Below are positions 46,809 through 56,454 of a stretch of DNA of 64,000 nucleotides, in pieces. Within the stretch, counting starts at the first letter, position 1. Each line of letters begins with the position of its first letter. Location of the stretch: NCBI GenBank assembly GCA_902557735.1, contig CACEBC010000003.1, forward strand, positions 1 through 64,000. The letters run 5' to 3'. The notes beneath the pieces were generated by a model that saw only the letters and a program-made list of their open reading frames with translations, ran no database searches and had not been told where the DNA came from. The translations under genes and the position numbers were made by a program. This DNA is from Porticoccaceae bacterium. GTDB taxonomy: Bacteria > Pseudomonadota > Gammaproteobacteria > Pseudomonadales > Porticoccaceae.

Positions 46809-48452
46809 TTATATGCTTAAACCTTGCTTTTTTATTTTTACGTCATGGTATGGCTTTAAAGTATCAATATCACTTAAAGACGAGTTCTCTCTGCGCCACG
46901 CAAACAATCGCATCCGAATATTATCCGGTGTGATATCCAACAAGGTGAACCCGTTACGCTCAGTGACCGGGGCGGGGTTATCCAGACGGATATGACTTGC
47001 CACTGTAGGTGGTGTGCCTCTCGCCTTGCTAGGCCATCCCGAACCCGTGCCTAAAGGGCCAGTGATGATTGAATGAATTGGGTTTGATGCAAAAGATAGT
47101 TCACCACTCCCAACAATTTGTGAATGGCCTGTCGCATGCAAATCTCCGCTCAAGACGACTCCAGGTCGTCGTTTCTGGTTGGACAGCGCCTCGAGCAGAC
47201 GTTGATGTTGATTCCACCAACCTTTTTGCCACATAAACTTGGGTTTTCCAGTCGTCAGTTGAAAACGTTGCCCATCTGCATACATTTTGGCGGTCTGAGT
47301 CCCAGTTTGCCCGCTGTCAGCTACATCGGGATACCACTCTCTCCACTTCCCAGCACTCCAACCAAAAGGATGCGACGGGATATGCATTAACTGCTCAACG
47401 GTTTCATCTGTGGAGCGATCGCACAACCAACGCTCGACTTCAGGCGGAACCAATCCGGCAGTCTCACCCTTCAATGATAAAAAGCCGGCACAGTCATACA
47501 TGAGCGTCTCGCTCAGTCGACCCCAGCGCAGCGCTCCAAAATGCCGATTATGCCCATTAAGCATCGTGCCACTCAAAGCATTAGGCACATCTGCGGAGGG
47601 CAAAAAATCCGGCAGGTAATGATCCCTGACGAAGCTGAAAAACTGCTTTTGATAGGATTCCGGCGGAAGTGTTACATATCGATCGTTAGCCTCATCGTTT
47701 TCAAAATAATCATGATCATCGTTAATAAAATAGCTGGGGGTACTTCGAAGCTCAGTTCCATACAATGGGGTAATCTGCTCACCCGCCACTATTTTCAGAA
47801 TCGCTTCATTAGTGCCACCGTAGGCTGGAGCCCTTCGATCGAGCATGCCAATGGCATTATATAGGCCCGATGAAAAGTCTCGTATACTCGACTTGCTGGA
47901 TTCCAGCCATGTCCGTTGGTCCCAGTAAACATGATCACCAATCGCGATCATCGCATGCGGTTTAAATGACAACCCGCGCTGAAGTAGCCGACGACGCGTA
48001 CTATGAGGCAAAAATGGGGATTGTTCCCCCTTACTCATCAAAGGATGTCCTCCTGCACAAGTGAACACTAATAGACGCAGATGCTTTGGTCGACTTTTAG
48101 GGTCAGGTGTAGTGGATAGAAGCCAAGAATCAGTTAACCGAGTATCACCCTCCATCAGAGCCAACTCGTAACTAGTGTTCGGTCTTAATTCTTTAGCGTC
48201 GAAAGCAAACCCATGGCCTCTGCTATCCGTTGGACGGCCATTAATTTTTTTGCCATCAATCAACAGAACGGCATCGTTTATTTGCCTAGAAAAAACCGCT
48301 TTAAGAGAAATATGAGAGTGATTTGCCGACGGGATTAAATGCTTAACAGGCCCTGCTTTCCAATTCTGATTTGATAAAGAACTGCAAGAACCAGCCAATG
48401 CCGTAAGCACGACAGAACTCTGCAAAAACTGTCTGCGATCGATATTCACCAT
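46809..48452 (-). CDS. PhoD-like alkaline phosphatase
   Basis: About 547 residues from ATG 48452 (GGAG six bases upstream; a longer frame adds nine residues). The N-terminus has a Tat-type signal (DRRQFLQSSVVLTALAGSC) with a Cys that may be lipidated. Then a small beta domain, and the metallophosphoesterase core: VFTCAGGHP, AIGDHVYWDQRTW, NDDHDYFENDEAND and VVLSGDLHATGHSQ. PhoD family enzymes release phosphate from mono- and diesters outside the cytoplasm. It is single-gene within the repeat-delimited accessory region. Phosphate control is not visible. Confidence 0.88.
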   Translation of the reverse strand: MVNIDRRQFLQSSVVLTALAGSCSSLSNQNWKAGPVKHLIPSANHSHISLKAVFSRQINDAVLLIDGKKINGRPTDSRGHGFAFDAKELRPNTSYELALMEGDTRLTDSWLLSTTPDPKSRPKHLRLLVFTCAGGHPLMSKGEQSPFLPHSTRRRLLQRGLSFKPHAMIAIGDHVYWDQRTWLESSKSSIRDFSSGLYNAIGMLDRRAPAYGGTNEAILKIVAGEQITPLYGTELRSTPSYFINDDHDYFENDEANDRYVTLPPESYQKQFFSFVRDHYLPDFLPSADVPNALSGTMLNGHNRHFGALRWGRLSETLMYDCAGFLSLKGETAGLVPPEVERWLCDRSTDETVEQLMHIPSHPFGWSAGKWREWYPDVADSGQTGTQTAKMYADGQRFQLTTGKPKFMWQKGWWNQHQRLLEALSNQKRRPGVVLSGDLHATGHSQIVGSGELSFASNPIHSIITGPLGTGSGWPSKARGTPPTVASHIRLDNPAPVTERNGFTLLDITPDNIRMRLFAWRRENSSLSDIDTLKPYHDVKIKKQGLSI

Positions 48453-48730
48453 ATTCCACTCCGCTTCATCTGTGTGCACCCGTTCAGTCTAACTTATATC
48501 CAATCGTTCTCCACTGGCCAAGCCTTTGTGTAGATAAGCCTGGTTTTATTTAGGATTAAGCACAAAAATGAGACTTCTGATAACAAGAAAGAGTCATACT
48601 CCCCATTCCTGTTGTCAAGTTTATGTTACTTAAAAGACATAAAAATCGTTAGCAAGGGCTCCCGTTCTTCTAAACCATCAGGATATCGAGCATACTGGAT
48701 CGCTATGAATTAAATAAGGATCAAATAACA

Positions 48731-49612
48731 ATGACAAATGAAAAGTCAGTCTGTGTTGTGGTTGGCGCAGGTACCAAATACAGTTCTAACAAAGCTTATT
48801 TTGGTAATGCAAATGATGAAGCTTTTATGCCCGAGGTAAGGTGGGGGTTAGGAGGTGCGCTTCCAATCCAATTTTCATCAGCTGGCTACTCAGTCGTCAT
48901 TCTTTCTCGATCAAAAGAAAACCTTATCGATCTGGAAAATCATATTAACGGAGAACTAGAGGGCTCATGCGCGGCTATTGAATGTGACGTTACTGATACG
49001 TCTTCAGTCAACAAAGCTTTTGAAAAAATTTATAAAAATCATGGAAAAATTGACGTGCTTTGTTACAACGCTGGATATGCTAAAACTCCTGAGTTAGGGA
49101 AAGAAAGAGTTGATGATCCAATTGGTGGAGGCTTGGTCGAAAATGTCGATACGAGTGCTTTCGATGACTCATATGCTGTTCATGCCTCCGGATTATTGCG
49201 CGTAGCGAAGTTGACGCTGCCCTTAATGCGTAAATCTGGTTCTGGGGCTTTCTTAGTCACCGGAAATACTATGTCACTTAGAGGTGGCAAAGGATTTGGT
49301 CTCAATGCACCGAGTAAATTTGCCCAAAGAGCATTGACCCAAGTGATGGCCCAGGAATACAAAGAGTATGGGGTGCATGTAGCTCATATAATAATTGATG
49401 GGGCTATTGACGCTCCTGGCTTGAGACGAATACTCATTGACAATGGCAACATAAAGATGATTGAGCAAGAGTCCGAGAAGCCGGGGTCGATATTCTTAAA
49501 TCCAAAAGACATTGCAAACTCCTTTTTAGCGCTCGCAAATCAGCCCCCGAGTATTTGGACACATGAAATTAGTCTCACACCCAGTGGCGTAACTCTCGGT
49601 CAGAGGCTCTAA
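48731..49612 (+). CDS. SDR-family protein with insertion and altered active site
   Basis: 293 residues. The dinucleotide motif is split: VVVGAGTKYSS ... GLGGALPIQFSSAGY, with about 20 extra residues (NKAYFGNANDEAFMPEVRW) between GxG and GLGG. DVTD and CYNAGYAKTP correspond to later motifs. The usual Tyr of YxxxK is Asn (LNAPSKFAQRAL), while Lys stays. The end (HVAHIIIDGAIDAPG) is typical of a subfamily whose members often lack Tyr. AAGGA lies upstream of the ATG. The role is unknown; ordinary SDR chemistry is doubtful. Confidence 0.8.
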   Translation: MTNEKSVCVVVGAGTKYSSNKAYFGNANDEAFMPEVRWGLGGALPIQFSSAGYSVVILSRSKENLIDLENHINGELEGSCAAIECDVTDTSSVNKAFEKIYKNHGKIDVLCYNAGYAKTPELGKERVDDPIGGGLVENVDTSAFDDSYAVHASGLLRVAKLTLPLMRKSGSGAFLVTGNTMSLRGGKGFGLNAPSKFAQRALTQVMAQEYKEYGVHVAHIIIDGAIDAPGLRRILIDNGNIKMIEQESEKPGSIFLNPKDIANSFLALANQPPSIWTHEISLTPSGVTLGQRL

Positions 49613-49795
49613 GCGAGTGTCCATAACAAATGCAATAATACTGTCTATGTATTCACGACGACAGCTTTCCCCTGCTCATCTGTCGATTAGTGAAGCTAAT
49701 GGTTGCTCAGAGAGAAGTCGTAGAAAAATACTGTAACTTACAAATAGATAAATGTTTAAAAAGGCTAGTGAACTACCAGGAGCAAAGAAGAGCTT

Positions 49796-50203
49796 ATGAC
49801 GGATCCCGAATCTTTCAATAAAAAGGACCAAGACAATCTTCCGGGCTTGCTTGGGATCCAAGTATTAGAGGTTGGAAAGGGCCGGCTAGTTGCGAAGCTA
49901 GATGTCGCTCGCAAACACATGGCGATAAACGGCAACTTGCATGTTGGCAGTGTTATATCGCTTGCAGACAGCAGTGCTGGTTATGGTTGTATCGCAAACT
50001 TGCCAAAGGATGCCACTGGTTTCACCACCATTGAGCTTAAATCCAACCTGCTTGGAACAGTCACAAAGGGCACTGTGCGCTGTGTTGCGTCATGTATTCA
50101 TTCGGGTCGCACAACACAGATTTGGGATTGCGAGGTGATCTCCGAGGACTCAAGAAAGATGCTGGCAAAGTTTAGTTGCACCCAACTCATCTTGTACCGT
50201 TGA
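49796..50203 (+). CDS. PaaI-family thioesterase
   Basis: 135 residues with the PaaI hotdog pattern: LLGIQVLEVGKGRLVAKLDV, HMAINGNLHVGSVISLADSS (the N-x-x-x-H-G-G-x-(x)-x-x-(A)-L-(A)-D-S block, here with N-G-N-L-H-V-G) and FTTIELKSNLLGTVTKGTVR, then a second-strand segment HSGRTTQIWDCEV. It cleaves an acyl- or phenylacyl-CoA thioester as a tetramer. It sits between an SDR and a glutaredoxin in the repeat-delimited region; the three are co-directional but widely spaced. Confidence 0.9.
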   Translation: MTDPESFNKKDQDNLPGLLGIQVLEVGKGRLVAKLDVARKHMAINGNLHVGSVISLADSSAGYGCIANLPKDATGFTTIELKSNLLGTVTKGTVRCVASCIHSGRTTQIWDCEVISEDSRKMLAKFSCTQLILYR

Positions 50204-50262
50204 TGCTGCTTTAAGCTGCGTAATTCAATGAGGTGAAATAGTTTTGAGGGACGAATTAATTT

Positions 50263-50514
50263 ATGAAAGAAGTAACAATTTATACAAGTCGATTATGCCC
50301 ATTTTGCCACAAAGCAAAAAGTTTGTTGAATAAGCTCGAAGTTTCAGTTAATGAAATTCCTATTGATTTAAATCCAACACTTAGGGAGGACATGGCTGCC
50401 AAAGCTGGAAAAACATCAGTTCCTCAAATCTGGATTGGCGATTCTCATATAGGTGGATGTGATGATCTTTACGCCATGCATTATGCGGGAACTTTGGCTG
50501 AAGCCCTGATTTAA
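50263..50514 (+). CDS. grxC: glutaredoxin 3 (GrxC-like)
   Basis: 83 residues, the standard length. The active site is TSRLCPFCHKAKSLL (CPFC), followed by VNEIPIDLNPTLREDMAAKA, the glutathione/cis-Pro block TSVPQIWIGDSHIGGCDDLY and LAEALI at the end. It reduces mixed disulfides with glutathione in the cytoplasm. The gene is in the accessory region though glutaredoxins are usually core; the start has a distant GAGGGA. It is divergent/convergent with MltF downstream. Confidence 0.93.
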   Translation: MKEVTIYTSRLCPFCHKAKSLLNKLEVSVNEIPIDLNPTLREDMAAKAGKTSVPQIWIGDSHIGGCDDLYAMHYAGTLAEALI

Positions 50515-50639
50515 ATAAAAAGCCCCTAACTCTGCTCCGTAATTGGTCCTGCCCCCAAAACTCCCGAGGGTTTCATAGGGGGTAAAGCTAGAACAAGAAG
50601 CCAACTCGTTTGTATACGACATTAGTGACTTGAAGCAGT

Positions 50640-52133
50640 TTAATCGTGAGAAGTTTCAAGTTTTTGGATTGCTGCAGATTTACTATCAGCTCGATCCTCG
50701 ATCATCCGATAGGCTGTATAGTATTTAAAGATATTGGCCACGTATTTGACAGGTTCCCGGCTAATTTTGCGAGCCGCCATATGTTCGACGTTGTTGAACC
50801 AGACGTTTGGATCCAACCCGTTTCGCTCAGCGGCTGCTCTAACACGACGGATATTTGCGGGTCCGGCATTGTATGCAGCCCAAGTAAACAAACGTTGGTC
50901 AATAGGTAAGATAGCGTCATCCGAAAAGTATCGATTACGCAAAAAATTCATGTACTTGGCACCGGCATGGATGTTGTTTTCGATGTCATAGATGTTGGGA
51001 ATACCTACATTGGGGTCATTCGCTGTACTCTGCAGCAGCTGCATCACGCCAATGGCACCCTTATGGCTCGTTAGAGATTGGTCTAGCCGTGATTCCTGAT
51101 ACCCCTGAGCTGCAAGCGCCAACGGGTCAAATCCATACTCCTCGCCAAAACGACGAAACAGATCGATGGTCTGCTCAAACTTATCGCGTTCAGTCTTTGC
51201 TAGAGGGTTATTAATCCACTGCGTTGAGGCATAATATTTATTGAACAGGATATTGCCGAGAAAGGTGCCTTTTTTTACGTCTTTAGAAAAAGTGCTCACG
51301 GCAGTTCGAAGCAAAGGTGAATTTGGTCGAATTGCCCAGCCGACGGGCTGACCTGAGGAAAGCGTTACACCCCGACTGAGCTGGATGTTAGGGAGCGCCT
51401 TAGCCCATAGGTTGGCTTTAAAATCGTCACAAAACGTGTAGGCAATAATGCCTGCATTGACAAGTTCGAGTATGTCTTCCGTGAGCAATTGATTATCAGC
51501 GTTAACGATCTTTACTGCGGGTAGATCGACTAAGCTTAGGCTTTTATTCAATTCAGAGAGATTATAGGCGTAGCTGCTGCCCTTCAAAACATAGACTGTC
51601 CGTCCCGAGAGGTCAGCTAGCTTTTCAATCGGTTCTGCGTTTTTATGAGCGACTAGAATCTCATCGACCAAGCGACCCTGCGGGCTGACAAAATCAACTT
51701 TCGCTATGCGTTCTGGTGTCATCGTCAAAAAGGCTGCCGCGATGTCACCTTTACCAGCGAGCAATGACGGAATTAGCTCATCGAACGCGACTGGAACAAA
51801 CTGAGGGATAATTCGGTGAGATTCGCTCGCATTAAATCTATTCGTTCTGCCTTTATTCAGGTTTTTCAGGAATTCCTCCACAAACTCTGCCTGAATGCCT
51901 CGGATTCGACCCTGATCGATAAAGAAATCTGTTTTGCTGTGAGTTACAAGAACCCGAAGTATACCTCGGTTAGCGATTGCGTCGAGATCGCCGAAGTCTG
52001 ATTGCAATTCGTAGCTTACCTCGGCATGGTCAATACTGACTGCTTTCGCGCTGAACTCATCGCTTGAGGCCATTGAGGTCAGATAAACAGACGCCAAAGC
52101 CATCGAGAAAAGAACCTGGAATAGTGTTTTCAT
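50640..52133 (-). CDS. mltF: membrane-bound lytic transglycosylase F-like
   Basis: 497 residues. Signal peptide LFQVLFSMALASVYLTSMAS, an amino-acid-binding-like (SBP_bac_3) domain to about residue 290 (IPSLLAGKGDIAAAFLTMTP; TVYVLKGSSYAYNL), then an SLT domain with the catalytic Glu in LALAAQGYQESRLDQSLTS, GAIGVMQLLQST and FTWAAYNAGPANIRRVR. This two-domain layout is that of MltF. It cleaves murein with anhydro products in the periplasm. It is convergent with the glutaredoxin gene. Confidence 0.92.
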   Translation of the reverse strand: MKTLFQVLFSMALASVYLTSMASSDEFSAKAVSIDHAEVSYELQSDFGDLDAIANRGILRVLVTHSKTDFFIDQGRIRGIQAEFVEEFLKNLNKGRTNRFNASESHRIIPQFVPVAFDELIPSLLAGKGDIAAAFLTMTPERIAKVDFVSPQGRLVDEILVAHKNAEPIEKLADLSGRTVYVLKGSSYAYNLSELNKSLSLVDLPAVKIVNADNQLLTEDILELVNAGIIAYTFCDDFKANLWAKALPNIQLSRGVTLSSGQPVGWAIRPNSPLLRTAVSTFSKDVKKGTFLGNILFNKYYASTQWINNPLAKTERDKFEQTIDLFRRFGEEYGFDPLALAAQGYQESRLDQSLTSHKGAIGVMQLLQSTANDPNVGIPNIYDIENNIHAGAKYMNFLRNRYFSDDAILPIDQRLFTWAAYNAGPANIRRVRAAAERNGLDPNVWFNNVEHMAARKISREPVKYVANIFKYYTAYRMIEDRADSKSAAIQKLETSHD

Positions 52134-52619
52134 AAGCTAATAAAGACTCAGACGCTTTAACTCGTCTCTTACATCCTCTAGGTGTTTTCTTCCACTAAAG
52201 CCATGTGTGCGGTTGCTCCCATGCTTTTCTCTTACAGCCAATGTACTAAGATAGAATAAGCCACATTATATCGCGTATCAACGGAATCTAACGCTACTCT
52301 TATTAAATGCTACTTATGATTTGTAGTGATCGCAACCGTTTGTAAGTTTCTTTGTAAAGCTCCCAATTTTAGGGGTGGTTTGTAACAAGTTTATAATACT
52401 CAACTCTGTGTAAATCAATGGGTTACTCCTATCCGACTATTCCCGCTCAAAAATAATAGATGTGTAACGTTCTGTTTTTATCTCCTATTTAAATAGTGTT
52501 TATGATGATTTTACGCAGATACAAAAAGAGAGGTTAAGTTTTTCACAAAAGATATATTCACTAGCGTATGGTCTACTTCCAAAAACTAGTAAATACCTAC
52601 TTTAATGAGGAGAATTGAT
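52134..52619. other. intergenic, no gene supported
   Basis: About 480 bp, AT-rich, between the MltF start and the small membrane protein. GAGGAGAATTGAT ends it as ribosome-binding site of the latter. No other feature recognised. Confidence 0.4.
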
Positions 52620-53033
52620 ATGGAATCTGATATAGGAATGCTGTGGGGTGCGGGCAGAATAGCTGACGCTATTAACTTTCTAGGTGGAATCATTGCGCTC
52701 TGGGTCGCTGCAAGATTTGCCTCTGTCGCAGTTGAAAAAGACGCAAATATTTTTGCCAAAATAATAATTACCATATTCGGCTTTTGCGTAGTTCTTACTA
52801 ATTTAGCTTTTTATGGAGGACGCCTCTGGATCTGGGTGGGTGCAGCTCGGTACGTGCAAGCCTTAAAGTACTCAGGCGTTTCTCTTAGCCCACATGCAAC
52901 TTCCTACCTTGAAAGTTTTGGAGGCTTAGCTGATCCGTCTTTATTAGATAAACCTATTGCTATATTGCTCAATCTTTCAGTACTGGCCTTAATTATTGGC
53001 ATACTTTGGTTTCAACCAAAGCCGCAAGAGTAA
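52620..53033 (+). CDS. hypothetical membrane protein
   Basis: 137 residues from ATG 52620, which has GAGGAG seven bases upstream. Three hydrophobic segments are visible: INFLGGIIALWVAARFASVA, IIITIFGFCVVLTNLAFYGG and LLNLSVLALIIGILWFQP. No motifs or family recognised. It stands alone just before repeat copy D, and a hairpin follows the stop. Inner-membrane location is inferred. Confidence 0.65.
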   Translation: MESDIGMLWGAGRIADAINFLGGIIALWVAARFASVAVEKDANIFAKIIITIFGFCVVLTNLAFYGGRLWIWVGAARYVQALKYSGVSLSPHATSYLESFGGLADPSLLDKPIAILLNLSVLALIIGILWFQPKPQE

Positions 53034-53048
53034 ATTTTTAGTGCTATT

Positions 53049-53069
53049 AGGGGCGGCGTAAACGCCTCT
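53049..53069 (+). terminator. hairpin after the membrane protein gene
   Basis: AGGGGCG-GCGTAAA-CGCCTCT, 7-bp stem with one wobble, 15 bp past the stop; no T-run, so weak. Confidence 0.4.
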
Positions 53070-53128
53070 CATTGCCCAAAAATTGCTCTACTGAAGCATA
53101 ATCTATTTTTCAGGCAGCGAGCTATGCC

Positions 53129-53186
53129 ACCCCCCATGGGACAAGACAACTTTATTTATGTGTTTTTGCCTGCGCAGATACAAAAC
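53129..53186 (+). repeat. dispersed repeat copy D (middle part)
   Basis: CCCCCCATGGGACAAGACAA, then TTTATTTATGTG and CAGATACAAAACATAAATG. It matches the middle of copies A, C, E and F; the head is absent or too diverged to see. Confidence 0.75.
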
Positions 53187-53475
53187 ATAAATGCATAAAC
53201 CTCGTTCATATCTAGAGCGATCATATCTTGACCTTGATGCGCAATTTAAATGCAGCAACCATAATAATTGCCCTAACTAGGTGCGCTCAATAAGCCATCG
53301 CTAGCGAAATGCTATCAATAAATCGCTAAAGCATGCCGTTCATCAAGGCGTTGGTTTAATGGCACGATTAGTGCTTCTACCCTTCCTGAGATCCGGTTTA
53401 AGCACTTCTGCTGTGCTCTTCTTTCAATGATGCAGCGGACGTTTTAAAAGAAAATTATATTTAGAGGGCATAACC

Positions 53476-54195
53476 ATGATTCGTTCAATCACGCTTTTTT
53501 TAACAGTTTTACTTTCTCAGCAAGCTTACTCCTTGGGGAAAGTACACAACGTATATCCTTTCGCCACCGGCACCCCGTTAATGGCTTACTCCCAAATAAA
53601 TAGCATGTTTGAAGGACCCATGGGCAAGTATATGGGCACAGCTTATCTATACACAGCCTTATTCGATGGAATGAACCCAGCCACGCATGGTCTCGTCATT
53701 GAGCACTCAGATATGGAATCCTATCAAACAACTTTAGATGCCTTCCTCGGCGGTGAAAAGAAAGACCCAACTGCAGCTATGGCTTTCTACATGGCTCAGA
53801 AAGAAGGGATAATAAATCCTTTAGCGAGCTTGCAACATGAAGTCCTGATGTCTGTCAGTCCCGAGAACTGGTCCAAAAATAACTACCTTCTTGTTTTTGA
53901 TATGGCGGTGAAAGACCCCGAAAAATATGCAAAAGCTTGGAAGAAACTAATGAACAAAACGAAAAAGTATAACCCTTCCGGTTCGGCAATATTGGCGGCC
54001 AATATTGCAGGGGGTGGCCCCATGACGCACGCTGTGGCAATAAGCTCAAATTCCTACGCTGAGCTTATGGATACAATGGATAAAACATTTTCGAGCGATA
54101 GCTACAAAGAATTTCAAGCAAGTGTTGGGGATACTCGTACTGTATTAAATCGGAGCGCATATCAACGCATGGGCAAATGGTCTCAAAAAGACTAG
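53476..54195 (+). CDS. hypothetical periplasmic protein
   Basis: 239 residues. Signal peptide SITLFLTVLLSQQAYS, then no membrane segments. Some weak internal similarity between residues 60-110 and 150-210 (GMNPATHGLVIEHSDMESYQ against THAVAISSNSYAELMDTMDK) suggests two copies of a dimeric alpha/beta-barrel-like fold of the DUF1330/ABM type. AGAGGGCATAACC precedes the ATG. It lies between repeat copies D and B as a single-gene block. Function unknown. Confidence 0.65.
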   Translation: MIRSITLFLTVLLSQQAYSLGKVHNVYPFATGTPLMAYSQINSMFEGPMGKYMGTAYLYTALFDGMNPATHGLVIEHSDMESYQTTLDAFLGGEKKDPTAAMAFYMAQKEGIINPLASLQHEVLMSVSPENWSKNNYLLVFDMAVKDPEKYAKAWKKLMNKTKKYNPSGSAILAANIAGGGPMTHAVAISSNSYAELMDTMDKTFSSDSYKEFQASVGDTRTVLNRSAYQRMGKWSQKD

Positions 54196-54304
54196 AGGCT
54201 CGTAGGCTCGCTATTGGCCGCCGTGTTTTTGCGCAAAACTTTCGACCCCAAGCTTCTAGCTTTTCCCCAAGCATTCAGATGACTCGGTTGGATAAACCAA
54301 CCTT

Positions 54305-54388
54305 TCATATGTATATGTTCTTTGGCAGGTATAAAAAGTCTCAGTAGTTTTTTCGAAATCCGCATAAGCTCTCGTCGAAACCCAAGGT
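54305..54388 (+). repeat. dispersed repeat copy B (tail)
   Basis: GTATATGTTCTTTGGCAGGT, then TCAGTAGTTTTTTCGAAATC and CGCATAAGCTCTCGTCGAAA. It matches the last 85 or so bases of copy A (GTATATGTGCCTTGGCAG; TCCGCATAAGCCCTCTTCGA). Confidence 0.75.
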
Positions 54389-54478
54389 GGGGGCTTTTAA
54401 AGTATTCCCATTCCATCCTTTTTATGCATATACTAAATTAGAAGTGTTGTCGTCCCTCTTAATGGAGGCTCTGAAGTT

Positions 54479-55369
54479 GTGATACACGAATTACCTGAAC
54501 TGATACATAGCGTAGATGTTCAAAATGAACTTGGTGAAGGAGTTGTTTGGAATGAAGTGGCATCGACGGTCTGGTGGACTGATATTGAGAGGTCAACTTT
54601 ATTTGAGTACCATCTGGCATCAGGCGGACTCAAGACCTGGGAAACGCCGCATCGCGTGGGGTGTTTTGGATTCGTCGAAAATGACCATAGGCTAATCGTA
54701 GCCTTTGACTGTGGGATCGCTTTTTTTGATTTATCCACCGGGGCTGTGCAGTGGCTTTACGGTCCAGATAGCTTAGCCGATGGATTGCGATTCAATGACG
54801 GAAAGATTGACCCATTCGGAGTATTCTGGGCAGGCACGATGGTGGAAAAGCCTGAAGTAGCCAAAGTTTTCGCCTCCTTGTATTGCATCGATTCCCAAAA
54901 TACTTTAACCGAGCACATAAGCAACATAACTACCTCTAACGGACTGTGTTGGAGCCCCGACGGCTCAATTTTGTACCATGCCGATTCGCCGAGGCGGACT
55001 ATCTGGAGGTATCGATATGATCCAGAAGAGAATACTATTACCGACAAGCAAACCTTTGCCAAAACCGGAGAGGGCATGTTTCCGGACGGATCGACGGTGG
55101 ACCGTGATGGAGGTGTGTGGAGTGCGCATTGGGGCGGTGCGCAGATCGCAAGATACCGTCATGATGGAGAAAAAAGCCTTGTGCTAAAGGTGCCTGTCGA
55201 TCTACCGTCGTGTGTCGCGTTTGGTGGCGACGATCTTAACCTACTGTTCGTAACCACCGCCCGCTTGAGTTTGAGTGACTCACGTCTTAAAAAGCGTCCT
55301 AAGTCAGGCAGTTTATTGATTTACAAAACAAATTTTCAAGGGTTACCGTCCAGTCGCTTCAAGCTTTAG
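54479..55369 (+). CDS. SMP-30/gluconolactonase-like protein
   Basis: 296 residues of the six-bladed SMP-30 propeller. The likely metal and catalytic residues are the Glu in NELGEGVVWNEVASTVWW, the Asn in ITTSNGLCWSPDGSILYH and the Asp in MFPDGSTVDRDGGVWSAHW. Family members hydrolyse sugar lactones with a divalent ion in the cytoplasm. The GTG start at 54479 has GGAGG ten bases upstream. It is a single-gene block between repeat tail B and repeat head B'. No sugar catabolic partner is nearby. Confidence 0.9.
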   Translation: MIHELPELIHSVDVQNELGEGVVWNEVASTVWWTDIERSTLFEYHLASGGLKTWETPHRVGCFGFVENDHRLIVAFDCGIAFFDLSTGAVQWLYGPDSLADGLRFNDGKIDPFGVFWAGTMVEKPEVAKVFASLYCIDSQNTLTEHISNITTSNGLCWSPDGSILYHADSPRRTIWRYRYDPEENTITDKQTFAKTGEGMFPDGSTVDRDGGVWSAHWGGAQIARYRHDGEKSLVLKVPVDLPSCVAFGGDDLNLLFVTTARLSLSDSRLKKRPKSGSLLIYKTNFQGLPSSRFKL

Positions 55370-55395
55370 GTGATAAAAATCAGGAAGATCGAGAA

Positions 55396-55485
55396 AGAAA
55401 ATATAGGTGGGGGTCGAATAACTTTATATATCACTGTTTTTAATACCCTTTTGTACGCTAAATAAATAAAAAGCATCTTGTATAA
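55396..55485 (+). repeat. dispersed repeat copy B' (head)
   Basis: AGGTGGGGGTCGAATAACTT, then CACTGTTTTTAATACCCTTT and GTACGCTAAATAAATAAAAA GCATCTTGT-type sequence. It matches the head of copy C (GTCGAACAACTTTATATCAT; GACGCTAAATCAATAACAAG). Confidence 0.75.
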
Positions 55486-55684
55486 TGTTGTCATCACCGA
55501 TTTGACCCAGATGGTGGGATCCTTTACAAATACCTGTTAAACCGGAACCCACTCTCTGTAACCTGATTTAGCATGACTGGATCGGATTTTTTGCATTTTA
55601 TGGATTGGTCTTCCGAAAAGACTGGGCATTTGATAACCAGCTTATGTGCCCGCATTCAGCGAATGCACTAGAAAGGTAAGTATC

Positions 55685-56248
55685 ATGGCTATACCAAGAA
55701 GACCCTTTAAACAGAATAAAAAGGTTTTGTTCGCCCTATTGAGTGGCTTGTTCTTCTCTCAACCGTCTTTTGCAGAGAAGACAGGACACATGGAAATACA
55801 AAATAGAATGATGCCGAGCTCGCAGCAACTCTCGAATTTGGATAAATTAAGTGCGACTGAGCCTTTCTTCGTCCTCAACCTAATTAAGTATAGTGACAGG
55901 GCTGAATACGCGGACGGAAGAGAAACTGACCTTACTGGCAGAGAAGCTTATGCTCTGTATGGTCGTGACCAATTGAACCATTTACGAGAGATTGGCGCTG
56001 AAGTAGTCATATCCGGTTGGTTAAACGGATTAGTCATTGGGAATATCGAGCCTCAACATTGGGAAAGTTTTGCGGTAATAAAATTTCCTAATAAAAGTGC
56101 TTTTCAGTCTTTCTTCGCCGACCCGGATTGGATAAGGAGAAATGAGCATCGTGTCGCTGGATTAGATGGACAGCTTCTTTTCTCTACAAAAATCACCGGT
56201 GTAAAGGAATTGTTTCGATTATCTAGTGTACTCGCAGTGGAGAAATAG
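55685..56248 (+). CDS. secreted DUF1330-domain protein
   Basis: 187 residues from ATG 55685 (AAGGTAAGTATC upstream; a longer frame adds 13 unlikely residues). Signal peptide KKVLFALLSGLFFSQPSFA. The DUF1330 core is EPFFVLNLIKYSDRAEY, LTGREAYALYGRDQL, GWLNGLVIGN and FAVIKFPNKSAFQSFFADPD. DUF1330 proteins are dimeric alpha/beta-barrel proteins of unproven role. A secreted form is less common. It is a single-gene block between repeat copies B' and C. Confidence 0.82.
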   Translation: MAIPRRPFKQNKKVLFALLSGLFFSQPSFAEKTGHMEIQNRMMPSSQQLSNLDKLSATEPFFVLNLIKYSDRAEYADGRETDLTGREAYALYGRDQLNHLREIGAEVVISGWLNGLVIGNIEPQHWESFAVIKFPNKSAFQSFFADPDWIRRNEHRVAGLDGQLLFSTKITGVKELFRLSSVLAVEK

Positions 56249-56454
56249 ATGGCACCTATGCATCGAAGTACCTTCTGCCCCCGAGTCTATCGTTTTATTT
56301 TTAGACCGATATCTTATCTCATCCATTGCGGTCGATGAGGTAAGGATAGGTATGCATAATGGAGCACCAAATATAGCAAGCGGTTAAGTTTTGCTAACGC
56401 TTGGTGAATGAGAGGCACAATAAGCCATTGATATTATTGTGAGACGTAGAAATA

